From Planctomycetota bacterium (GTDB lineage: Bacteria; Planctomycetota; UBA8742; UBA2392), in assembly GCA_020638675.1 (NCBI GenBank), contig JACKID010000001.1:372001-436000 (forward strand): a stretch of DNA of 64,000 bases, written 5' to 3'. The notes beneath the pieces are model-generated. The model saw only the letters and a list, made by a program, of their open reading frames with translations. It did not search any database and was not told the DNA's origin. Within the stretch, counting starts at the first letter, position 1; each line of letters begins with the position of its first letter. The translations under genes and the position numbers were made by a program. Shown here one piece after another: positions 42,555 through 50,302 of the stretch.

Positions 42555-44567
42555 ATGAACATTATCTATATCCTGCAGGTTCTGATCGGCTTCGGCTTCG
42601 TAATTGCCATTCACGAGGCAGGCCACTTTTTCGCCGCCAAGCGCGTGGGCATCACGTGCCCGGCGTTCAGCATCGGGTTTCCGTTCCCGGTACCGACCAA
42701 GAAGGGCTGGAAGGCCTACAACATGTTCCGCTACAAGTGGCGGGGCACCGAGTATCGCCTTGGCTGGATCCCGTTCGGCGGCTACGTCACCATGCACGGG
42801 CAAAGCGACTCGCCCGGCCAGCTGGAAGGCCCCAAGGAAGGCGACGAGGGCGACTACCGCAACAAGTCCTACTTCCAGAAAACACAGGTGCTGCTGGGCG
42901 GCGTGACCATGAACGCGATCACGGCCGTGATCGGCTTCATTCTTGCGTTCCAGCTCGGCGTGACGTTCATTGAGCCCACGGTCGGCATGGTCGACCAGAG
43001 CAGCCAGGCGTGGGTAGACAACGAAATCCAGGTCGGCGACCGCGTGCTGAAGGTCAACGGGCGCGAGGTCGTGGACTTCGAGGACGTGGTCTACGCAGGC
43101 ATCTTCGACGGCGGTGACAGCATCGACCTGCTGATTGAGCGCGACGAGGGCGGAAAGAAGGTCCAGAAGAACGTCGCCATCACGCTCGATGAAGACCCGA
43201 CGTTCGGCATCAAGCTGCCGGCGATCAAAGCCAAGCACCGCGTAATCCTCACAGAAGAAGAAGCCGCGCGCTTCCCCGAAAGCCTCGGCGACGACCGCCC
43301 CCAGGAGGGCGACGAGATCGTCAAGGTCAACGGGCGCGAAGTCCGCAACGCGCAGGACGCGCAAGGCTTCATCGAGGTCAGCCGCGGCAGCATTGAGCTG
43401 ACCATGCAGCGCGGCTTCGAAGAAGACGCCCGCCAGTGGAACGTCAGCTACACCCCGCGCCGCAAGTTCTACACCGACGGCTCGGCCTACACGGCCGGTG
43501 TTTCGACCCTGCCTGCGCCGTACGTCGACAAGATCCGCAAGGGCGGCGCGGCCGACAGGGCCGGGCTCAAGAGCGGCGACCACTTCATCGGCGTGCGCGC
43601 ACCCAACGGCGAGATGACGAAGCTGAACAGCTTCGGCGACCTGACGCGCATGGTGGACGCCACCAACGGCGCGCCGCTGACCGTGGTGGTTGAGCGCAAC
43701 GGCAACCAGCTCGATCTGCAAGTCACGCCGGAGCCGCGTGAAAGCCGCCCCGGGCGCTACCAGCTCGGCGTGACGGTTTCACCGTTGCCGATCCAAGACC
43801 TGTCGAAGTCTGAGCAATCCAAGCGCATTGAAGAGTTCGCCACCAGCGTCACGGCCTACGGCGTGCGTCCAGGCAGTGCCGCGGAGGCTGCGGGTTTGCG
43901 GCCCGGCGACGAGATTCTGGGCGTCAAGGTCAACGGCGAGTCCAAGCTTAACCCCGAGACCAAGACGTTCGACCGCATGGCCATGCAGATCGCGCTGCTT
44001 GGTGCCGCGCAGGTCGACGGCCCGGCCGAGATCACGTACGAGGTCAAGCGCGGCGATGAGACCAAATCCATCACCGTCAAGACGGACGACGAAGGCCCGG
44101 ATTCGGGCGCGGTCATGTCGATCGGCGCGGCCGAGCAGCGCAGCGCGCCGGTCACCTACGGGCTGGTCAAGTCGGTCCAGATGGGCTTCTACCACAGCAA
44201 GAAGGTCGGCTACAAAATCATCATGACGCTGGCGGCCCTGTTCACCGGGCGCGTGAAGGTGTGGCACCTGGGCGGGCCGGTGGTGATCGCCAAGCGCAGC
44301 TACAGCCTGGCCCAGTGGGGGATCGGCACACTGATCTTCTTCCTGGCGTTCATCAGCGTGAACCTCGCCATCGTGAACCTGTTGCCGCTGCCGGTGCTCG
44401 ACGGCGGCCAGTGGCTCGTGGTCACCATTGAGGCCGTGCGCGGCAAACCGCTGCCGGAGCGCGCCATGCACTGGGTTTCGCTTGCCAGCTTCATCTTCGT
44501 GGTGGGGCTGATGCTGTTCGTACTCGCCAACGACATCATCACGGTCGTCTGGCGAAAATGGGTGTGA
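42555..44567 (+). CDS. rseP: RseP-like site-2 zinc metalloprotease with four PDZ-like modules
   Basis: 670 residues from the ATG at 42555, against about 450 for E. coli RseP. The first membrane helix holds the zinc site IAIHEAGHFFAAK (HExxH at 20-24). Between it and the C-terminal helices lie four PDZ-like units, recognised by VGDRVLKVNGREV, EGDEIVKVNGREV, DRAGLKSGDHFIGV and EAAGLRPGDEILGVKVNG. The C-terminal catalytic helix has NLLPLPVLDGGQW. Site-2 proteases cut membrane-embedded anti-sigma factors or signal-peptide remnants. Followed 29 bases later by the sulfatase-fold gene. Extra PDZ modules suggest more elaborate substrate filtering. Confidence 0.92.
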   Translation: MNIIYILQVLIGFGFVIAIHEAGHFFAAKRVGITCPAFSIGFPFPVPTKKGWKAYNMFRYKWRGTEYRLGWIPFGGYVTMHGQSDSPGQLEGPKEGDEGDYRNKSYFQKTQVLLGGVTMNAITAVIGFILAFQLGVTFIEPTVGMVDQSSQAWVDNEIQVGDRVLKVNGREVVDFEDVVYAGIFDGGDSIDLLIERDEGGKKVQKNVAITLDEDPTFGIKLPAIKAKHRVILTEEEAARFPESLGDDRPQEGDEIVKVNGREVRNAQDAQGFIEVSRGSIELTMQRGFEEDARQWNVSYTPRRKFYTDGSAYTAGVSTLPAPYVDKIRKGGAADRAGLKSGDHFIGVRAPNGEMTKLNSFGDLTRMVDATNGAPLTVVVERNGNQLDLQVTPEPRESRPGRYQLGVTVSPLPIQDLSKSEQSKRIEEFATSVTAYGVRPGSAAEAAGLRPGDEILGVKVNGESKLNPETKTFDRMAMQIALLGAAQVDGPAEITYEVKRGDETKSITVKTDDEGPDSGAVMSIGAAEQRSAPVTYGLVKSVQMGFYHSKKVGYKIIMTLAALFTGRVKVWHLGGPVVIAKRSYSLAQWGIGTLIFFLAFISVNLAIVNLLPLPVLDGGQWLVVTIEAVRGKPLPERAMHWVSLASFIFVVGLMLFVLANDIITVVWRKWV

Positions 44568-44596
44568 CGTAGCCATTCTGCGTCCGCTGGAGATCC

Positions 44597-46576
44597 ATGG
44601 GCGAATCACCGGACAACCAGCCCCCGTCTGTCCCGCAGAAGAAGCGCGGCGGAATCTACGGCGTGATCGGCTTCCTGCTGGTCGCGGGCATCGTGACGCT
44701 ACTGGTGATGAAGTACCTGGACCAGGGCGAAGAAACCACACGCGAGGACAAGTACACGCCCCCGAAGCACCTGATTGTGATCAGCATCGACGCCCTGCGC
44801 GCCGATCACCTGGGCTGCTACGGCTACAAAGAGCCGACCTCGCCGGGCATCGATACGCTGGCGAAAGACGGCGTCGTCTTTGAGCGCCATTACACCTGCT
44901 ACCCCCTCACGCTGCCGTCGCACCTGACGCAACTCACGGGCGTCAGCACCCTCGGCACCCGCGTGCGTGACAACCTGTACCACGAGCTGCCGGCCGAAAT
45001 TCAAACGCTGCCTGAGGTCATGAAGGCGCAGGGTTTCCGCACGGGCGGGTTCGTCTCCGCTCACACACTGCATAGCGGCAGCGGCATCGAGCGCGGCTTC
45101 GAGGTGTTCGACGACAAAGACGTCCGCACGCTTGAGCCGGGAAGTCTCACCATTGCCGAGCGCAGCGCACCACAGACGCTGAAGCTGGCAGGCGACTGGA
45201 TCTCGTCGCTTGGCACCGACCGCTTCTTCTGCTTCATCCACCTGTTCGACCCGCACGCACCCTACGAGCCGCACAGCGAAAACGGCGACAAGTTCCGCGG
45301 CAACAACACCGCGCGCTACGACGGCGAGATCGCCTACACCGACGCGGCAATCAGCCGCTTCATCCTGAGGCTGGACGAGCTGGGCTTGAAGAAAGACACG
45401 CTCATCGTCATCACGGCCGATCACGGCGAAGGCCTCGGAGAGCACGACGAGCTGACGCACGGCTATTACTGTTTTGACAGTACCACGCACGTGCCGCTGA
45501 TCATGCACGGCGTCCCCGGCATCAAACCCGGCACACGCGTCGGTGGCATCGCCCGCAACTACGACCTCGCGCCGACCCTGGTTGAGCTGATGGGGCTTGA
45601 CGCGATTGCCTTCGGCAAGCAGGTCCACGGCGTCAGCCTGATGCCGGCGATGAAAGACCCGGACACCGACATGGGCCTCAGCGCTTACGTTGAAAGCCAC
45701 TACGCCTGGCTGAATGCAAACTGGGCCAAGATCCGCGGGCTGCGCACGAAAGACTCGCTGACGCTGTTTGCCGGCGACGACGTGATGTACTTCACCGATG
45801 ACAAGCAGCTACAGAACACGGCCGACAAGAATGCTACGCCCGTCTCCGAGGCGCGCAGCGAGATCAACCGCCTCATGAGTTCATGGATGCCGCCGCGCAA
45901 GGGCACCGGCAAGGTGCGCGAAACCACGGCCGGTACGCCCTACCCCGGCGAGTCCGCCGTCGCGCAGGACTTCGAGGCGGAGCAACTCAGCGACACGCGC
46001 GATCTGCCCTCGCCGCACGCCAAGACCAAGACGCTGCTTGCATATGAGGAAGCAGAGCTTGAGTACGACAGCGAACACTTCTCGGCTTGCGCCGACATGC
46101 TGCGCAAGCTGATCGCGGATGACCCCGAGTTCATCATGGCGCTCAAGCTGCTCGCGGCGGTGGACCGCGGGCTGGTGACGAACGGCTTCAAGGAACTCGG
46201 CGTCGACAAGTGCAGGGCGCTCACGCGCGAGGCGGCCGACTGCTATGCCAAGGCCGCAACGCTGGCCGACAAACACAAGCAGCCCGAGGCTGCCAAGGAT
46301 ATCCGGCGGAATGAAGGCTTGCTGCTGGTATGGCTGAACGACAAGAAGGCCGTGCGCGAATTGGCCGACACGACACAGGACGTCGCGATCGACTGGATGT
46401 TCCACCTCGTTTCGTATCGCACCGCCGGCCAGGCCGCGATGGCGGATGCAACGGCCGAGGCGCTGGCCTACTTCCAGAAACTGCCGCCCGGCTTGCCGTT
46501 CGGCGAGCAGGCAAAGCGGGACATCGCCAAGATGCAGGCTTCCGAGCCGCTGAACCTGGCGCCGTGGGAGCAGTGA
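44597..46576 (+). CDS. Membrane-anchored sulfatase-fold hydrolase with C-terminal helical repeats
   Basis: 659 residues. One N-terminal membrane helix (YGVIGFLLVAGIVTLLVM), then an alkaline-phosphatase-superfamily domain (about 58-400): VISIDALRADHLGCYGY (metal site), FIHLFDPHAPY, ITADHGEGLGEHDELTHG (metal site). At the place of the sulfatase C/S-x-P-x-R signature it reads TLPSHLTQLTG, so the nucleophile position is Thr105 and the formylglycine motif is missing. A C-terminal region (about 475-650) is helical and TPR-like. It may be a phosphodiester or phosphonate hydrolase, or a transferase, rather than a true sulfatase. The stop overlaps none but abuts the next TTG start (TGATTG). Confidence 0.85.
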   Translation: MGESPDNQPPSVPQKKRGGIYGVIGFLLVAGIVTLLVMKYLDQGEETTREDKYTPPKHLIVISIDALRADHLGCYGYKEPTSPGIDTLAKDGVVFERHYTCYPLTLPSHLTQLTGVSTLGTRVRDNLYHELPAEIQTLPEVMKAQGFRTGGFVSAHTLHSGSGIERGFEVFDDKDVRTLEPGSLTIAERSAPQTLKLAGDWISSLGTDRFFCFIHLFDPHAPYEPHSENGDKFRGNNTARYDGEIAYTDAAISRFILRLDELGLKKDTLIVITADHGEGLGEHDELTHGYYCFDSTTHVPLIMHGVPGIKPGTRVGGIARNYDLAPTLVELMGLDAIAFGKQVHGVSLMPAMKDPDTDMGLSAYVESHYAWLNANWAKIRGLRTKDSLTLFAGDDVMYFTDDKQLQNTADKNATPVSEARSEINRLMSSWMPPRKGTGKVRETTAGTPYPGESAVAQDFEAEQLSDTRDLPSPHAKTKTLLAYEEAELEYDSEHFSACADMLRKLIADDPEFIMALKLLAAVDRGLVTNGFKELGVDKCRALTREAADCYAKAATLADKHKQPEAAKDIRRNEGLLLVWLNDKKAVRELADTTQDVAIDWMFHLVSYRTAGQAAMADATAEALAYFQKLPPGLPFGEQAKRDIAKMQASEPLNLAPWEQ

Positions 46577-47410
46577 TTGAAGCTGGGCTATAACACGAAC
46601 GGCTTCGCCTTCCATACCTTGCCCGATGCCATCGAGATCATCGCCGAGCTTGGCTACAAGTGCGTTGCGCTGACGCTCGACGTGCACCACTTGAATCCGT
46701 TCGCCTGCAGTGCGCTGGAAGTGAACGAGGTTGCGAAGCAGCTCGGGCGCTTGAACCTTGAGTGCGTGATCGAGACCGGCTCGCGCTACCTGCTGGACCC
46801 GCGGCGCAAGCACCGCCCGACTCTGATTGACGAAGACAGCGACTCGCGGGTGCACTTTCTGTATCGAGCCGTGGAGATCGCCCGGGATCTTGGTGCGCCT
46901 GTGCTCTCGTACTGGTCCGGCGCCCGCCCGGAAGGATGGACCGGCAGTGACGACGAGCTGTACAAACGCCTCGCGTATCATGTAGGCAAACTGGAAGAGC
47001 TGTGCACCACGCACGGCGTGCGCGCAGCGCTTGAGCCTGAGCCGGGCATGCTGATCGAGTCGATGGCCGACTACGACAGGCTGGCAGAGCTGCTCGGATT
47101 CCGCCCCGGTCTCACGTTAGACATCGGTCACCTCGAATGCGTTGAGCAGAAGCCCGAGTGGGAGTATCTGTCGTCTTATCGTGACGTCCTCTATAATCTC
47201 CAGCTCGACGACATGCTCCCCGGTCGCCATCGCCACCTCTTCTTCGGAGAAGGTAGCGTGGACTTCGCACGCACCTTCAGGGCGCTGCGCGATTTGGGTT
47301 ACAGTGGGCCCGCATGTGTCGAGCTGAGCGAGGCGAGCCGCAACGCGGTCGAAACCGCACGGCGGGCCAAGGATTTCCTGGACGGCGTGGAAACCAGCAT
47401 TGCCGAGTGA
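46577..47410 (+). CDS. Xylose isomerase-like TIM-barrel (AP endonuclease 2 family) protein
   Basis: 277 residues from a TTG directly after the sulfatase stop. The TIM barrel shows the family's LGYNTNGFAFHTLPDAIEII start, VLSYWSGARPEG, AALEPEPGMLIE (metal Glu), LTLDIGHLECV (Asp-His), NLQLDDMLPGRHRHLFFGEG (metal Asp, His) and VELSEASR (Glu). Relatives are sugar-phosphate isomerases, epimerases and hydroxypyruvate isomerase-like enzymes, acting on small carbohydrates through Zn or Mn. The substrate is not evident. Tight coupling to a hydrolase gene suggests the two work on one compound, but this is inference. Confidence 0.83.
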   Translation: MKLGYNTNGFAFHTLPDAIEIIAELGYKCVALTLDVHHLNPFACSALEVNEVAKQLGRLNLECVIETGSRYLLDPRRKHRPTLIDEDSDSRVHFLYRAVEIARDLGAPVLSYWSGARPEGWTGSDDELYKRLAYHVGKLEELCTTHGVRAALEPEPGMLIESMADYDRLAELLGFRPGLTLDIGHLECVEQKPEWEYLSSYRDVLYNLQLDDMLPGRHRHLFFGEGSVDFARTFRALRDLGYSGPACVELSEASRNAVETARRAKDFLDGVETSIAE

Positions 47411-47960
47411 GAAAGACAAAAAGGACGCGGAAGACCGCACGATCACCGAGATCGGCCGCGAGCTATTGAAGTACCTGCACCGCCGCCTTGAAGAACTCGG
47501 CACCAACCAGGCCAGCTATCGCCAGGCCCGCATGGAGCTGCTGAAGCAGCTTGAGGAAAACCGTCCGCGCAATCGCTTCAACTGGGGGTTCGAGGCCGTG
47601 TTCACACAGGAGATTCATATCCTGGAAGAACTCGGGCTCGTCAGCGTGAAATACGGCAGCGGCGCGATCATGGCCGGGCGTTCCAGCCCGAACCAGATCT
47701 ACAACGTCAGCCTGACCGGCGACGGCAAGGACACGGCCCGCGTAATCCTTGAGCGCGAGCACCAGCATCGCAAGGATACGGCGCGGCTGGAGGAAGCGGA
47801 AAACCCGGAAGAACTCGCCGACGACGAGGACGACGACGACCTCGAGGAAACCGACCGCTCGCCCGAGCAGGAAGAGTCCACCAAGCTCAACGAAAAGCCC
47901 GCCGGTTTGCCCGGTGACGCCTTCGCCAAAGACTCGGAAGCAAGCGCCGAAGAAGAGTAG
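47400..47960 (+). CDS. Uncharacterised protein with acidic C-terminal tail
   Basis: 186 residues from a TTG that lies 11 bases inside the preceding gene; the exact start is uncertain. The first ~115 residues are helical and basic, then ILEELGLVSVKYGSG, a shape compatible with a winged helix. Residues 120-186 form a highly acidic, probably unstructured tail (DDEDDDDLEETDRSPEQEES). I do not recognise the family. It lies upstream of tatC; a role with the translocase is possible only on grounds of position. Confidence 0.65.
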   Translation: MPSEKDKKDAEDRTITEIGRELLKYLHRRLEELGTNQASYRQARMELLKQLEENRPRNRFNWGFEAVFTQEIHILEELGLVSVKYGSGAIMAGRSSPNQIYNVSLTGDGKDTARVILEREHQHRKDTARLEEAENPEELADDEDDDDLEETDRSPEQEESTKLNEKPAGLPGDAFAKDSEASAEEE

Positions 47961-48011
47961 CGCGCAAACTCGGCGTTTCCTTTGCGTCTCCGCGGGGTTA
48001 CGCTTCCCGTG

Positions 48012-49748
48012 ATGCCTGACACCGACGAAGAGCCAACCTCATTCTCGAGCCACCTCGATGAGCTGCGAAAGCGGCTGATCTGGTCGCTGCTCGGCGTGTT
48101 TGTTGCGTTCACGGTCGTGTTCGCCTGGCTGGCCGGCGACATCGTCCGATACGTCAAGGATATCGCGGTCGTCGATCACAACGTCGGCGAGACCGAATAC
48201 AGCAGCATCGAGATAGCCTCCGACATGCCCTACCGGGCGGAGGGCAGCACCTGGACGCTGCAGACCGGCTCGGGCGGCGACGCCCACTTCACGCGCTACG
48301 AAGTGCTTGAGGTGAAGGACAACTCCTCCGAGGTCCGCCGCACACTGCTCGACGCCGACGACAAGGTGCTTGAGACCCACATCTTCACGCACTCCTTCAA
48401 GGCCGCGGATTCGGAGCCGGACCCCGAAGCGGTCCATGAAAGCGAAGAGACCATCACCGTCCCGGCCGGCGAGTTCGCCTGTTTCAAGCGCGTCGTCACG
48501 GGCAAGGACGGCGTCTCGCGCACCTGGATTGCAAAGAAGGGCGGCGTGGTCGTCCGCATTGAGCGCGAGCAGGAGGGGCGCATAGCCGTGCAGCAGCTCA
48601 CGAACTATGAGCTGCAAAGCTTCCGCGAACAGATCCGCTTCACGGTCATCGCCACGCTTGAGACCTTCAGTACCACCATGCGCGTCAGCCTGTACGCCGC
48701 GCTGATCTTTGCCTACCCGTGGGTCATGCTGCAGGCGTACCTGTTCATTGCGCCCGGCTTGTACCGGCACGAGCGGCAGTTCTTCCGCTTTGCCATCCCG
48801 TCGATCTTCCTGCTGTTCGTCGCCGGGGCGGCATTTGGGCGCTACGTCCTGCTGCCGATCAGCATCCCTTTCCTGCTTGGTTTCAACGTGCAGGACTTCG
48901 ACGTAGATACGAACTACTCGCTGGCCCAGTTTCTTGGGCTGGTGTTTGCGATGACGTTCGGGCTCGGGTTCATTTTCCAGATCCCGCTGTTGGTCGCCCC
49001 CGTGATCCGCTTCGGGTTACTGTCGCCGGAGTTCTTCAAGAGCAAGCGGCGCTACACGATCCTGATCTCGGTCATTATCGGCGCGATCGTGTCGCCTTCC
49101 GGCAGCCCGATCGACATGGTTCTTGCCGGAGCGCCGGTGTTCTTCCTCGTGGAGGGGGGCGTCTGGATAGGCCGCCTGTGGAAGCGTTCTGTGCTGAAGC
49201 GCGCCGAGAAGGCCGCGCTGGAAGCTGCCAAGCGCGGCGAGAAAGTGGACCCGGAGGCACTGGCCGGCGGGCTGGCAGTTGACCTTGAGAAGAAACTGAC
49301 CGAGTTCAGCAAGGGCGGCGCGCGTGAATTCGCGCGCGAGCTGGTAGCCGGATTCCGCGAAAGCGGCAAGGACATCGAGACAATCTTTGACGACGATTAC
49401 AGCGACGAAGACAAGCCGCCTGTCGAGGTGAAGCTGAAGCCCCGCAAGGAAAAGCCGAAGTTCGAGCAGGAAACGGCGACAAGCGAACCACAGCCCGCCG
49501 CGTCAGCGGTGGAGCCGGAAGGCGAAAAGCCCGTCGAAGAACCCACGGCCGCGACTGTCGCCACCGCCGAGGAAGACCAGTACCCCGATCGGCCGTGGGA
49601 CGAAAACGTCAACGAAGACCTGGCCCGCTACATAGAGGACCGCATCAGCCAGCGGCTGGAGCAATACTTCGAGCGCGAGTTGCGACCCTGGATGGATCGC
49701 ATCGAGCACGAGCTGCGTAACCACAACGGCAACGGAAAGAGCGAATGA
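48012..49748 (+). CDS. tatC: TatC twin-arginine translocase subunit with large periplasmic insertion and acidic tail
   Basis: 578 residues, more than twice the usual ~250. The TatC core is clear: FSSHLDELRKRLIW at the start, FIAPGLYRHERQFFRF (conserved Pro and Glu of the second cytoplasmic/periplasmic face), SLAQFLGLVFAMTFGLGF and SPSGSPIDMVLAGAPVFFLVE near the end. Between helix 1 (ends about 48) and helix 2 (starts about 217) lies a ~155-residue beta-rich domain in place of the ~30-residue P1 loop; it includes ITVPAGEFACFKRVVTG and TWIAKKGGVVVRIERE, reminiscent of DUF3108/LolA-like outer-envelope domains. The C-terminal ~180 residues are acidic and Pro/Lys-rich. TatA/TatB are not in the window. 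Overlaps kdsC by four bases. Confidence 0.93.
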   Translation: MPDTDEEPTSFSSHLDELRKRLIWSLLGVFVAFTVVFAWLAGDIVRYVKDIAVVDHNVGETEYSSIEIASDMPYRAEGSTWTLQTGSGGDAHFTRYEVLEVKDNSSEVRRTLLDADDKVLETHIFTHSFKAADSEPDPEAVHESEETITVPAGEFACFKRVVTGKDGVSRTWIAKKGGVVVRIEREQEGRIAVQQLTNYELQSFREQIRFTVIATLETFSTTMRVSLYAALIFAYPWVMLQAYLFIAPGLYRHERQFFRFAIPSIFLLFVAGAAFGRYVLLPISIPFLLGFNVQDFDVDTNYSLAQFLGLVFAMTFGLGFIFQIPLLVAPVIRFGLLSPEFFKSKRRYTILISVIIGAIVSPSGSPIDMVLAGAPVFFLVEGGVWIGRLWKRSVLKRAEKAALEAAKRGEKVDPEALAGGLAVDLEKKLTEFSKGGAREFARELVAGFRESGKDIETIFDDDYSDEDKPPVEVKLKPRKEKPKFEQETATSEPQPAASAVEPEGEKPVEEPTAATVATAEEDQYPDRPWDENVNEDLARYIEDRISQRLEQYFERELRPWMDRIEHELRNHNGNGKSE

Positions 49749-50302
49749 GCGTCACCGAGGAAGAGTGGAAGAACGTCAAGTTGCTCGCTACCGACGTTGA
49801 CGGCGTGCTGACCGACGGCACGGTCATCTACGGGCGCGATGGCGAACTGGCCAAGACCTTCTTCATTCGCGACGGCATGGGACTGCGCCTGCTGGAGGCC
49901 GCGGGCGTGCGAGTGGCCGTCATCACCAGCGAGGACAGCCCGGTGGTCGGAGGTCGCGTGAAGCGGCTCATGCTCAGCGCCTACAAACCCGGCATGAAGC
50001 GCAAGGGCGACGCTCTGCGTGAGGTCATGCGGCAATTCGGCGTGAGTGAAGAGCAGACAGTCTACGTCGGCGACGACGTAAACGATTCCGAAGCGTTCGA
50101 GGCCGCGGGCATCCCCTGCGCGCCGAGCGACGCGTCAGAGTTCGCGCACGAGTCTGCCCGCTATGTGGCAAGCAAGCCAGGAGGTCGCGGCGCGATCCGC
50201 GAAATCGCCGACCGCATCATCGCCGCCAAGGGCCTGAACCCCGACGAGCTCTGGCGCGGCATCCACAAGTCTGCCGAATCCCACGACGCCGGCAGCGTCT
50301 AG
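49745..50302 (+). CDS. kdsC: KdsC-like HAD phosphatase (KDO 8-phosphate phosphatase)
   Basis: 185 residues, typical length. HAD motif I is ATDVDGVLTDG; KdsC-type features are FFIRDGMGLRLL, VAVITSEDSPVV (motif II), the conserved Lys in KRKGDALREVM and motif III YVGDDVNDSEAFEAAGIPCAPSDA. KdsC removes phosphate from 3-deoxy-D-manno-octulosonate 8-phosphate in lipopolysaccharide core synthesis, or the related neuraminate/ketodeoxynonulosonate phosphates. The ATG overlaps the tatC stop. The stop overlaps the convergent sulP stop in CTAG. Confidence 0.87.
   Translation: MSVTEEEWKNVKLLATDVDGVLTDGTVIYGRDGELAKTFFIRDGMGLRLLEAAGVRVAVITSEDSPVVGGRVKRLMLSAYKPGMKRKGDALREVMRQFGVSEEQTVYVGDDVNDSEAFEAAGIPCAPSDASEFAHESARYVASKPGGRGAIREIADRIIAAKGLNPDELWRGIHKSAESHDAGSV

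Noticed and set aside
42519..43721. Open frame of 400 codons opposite rseP
   Set aside because: Shadow of a conserved gene; no domain or start signal.
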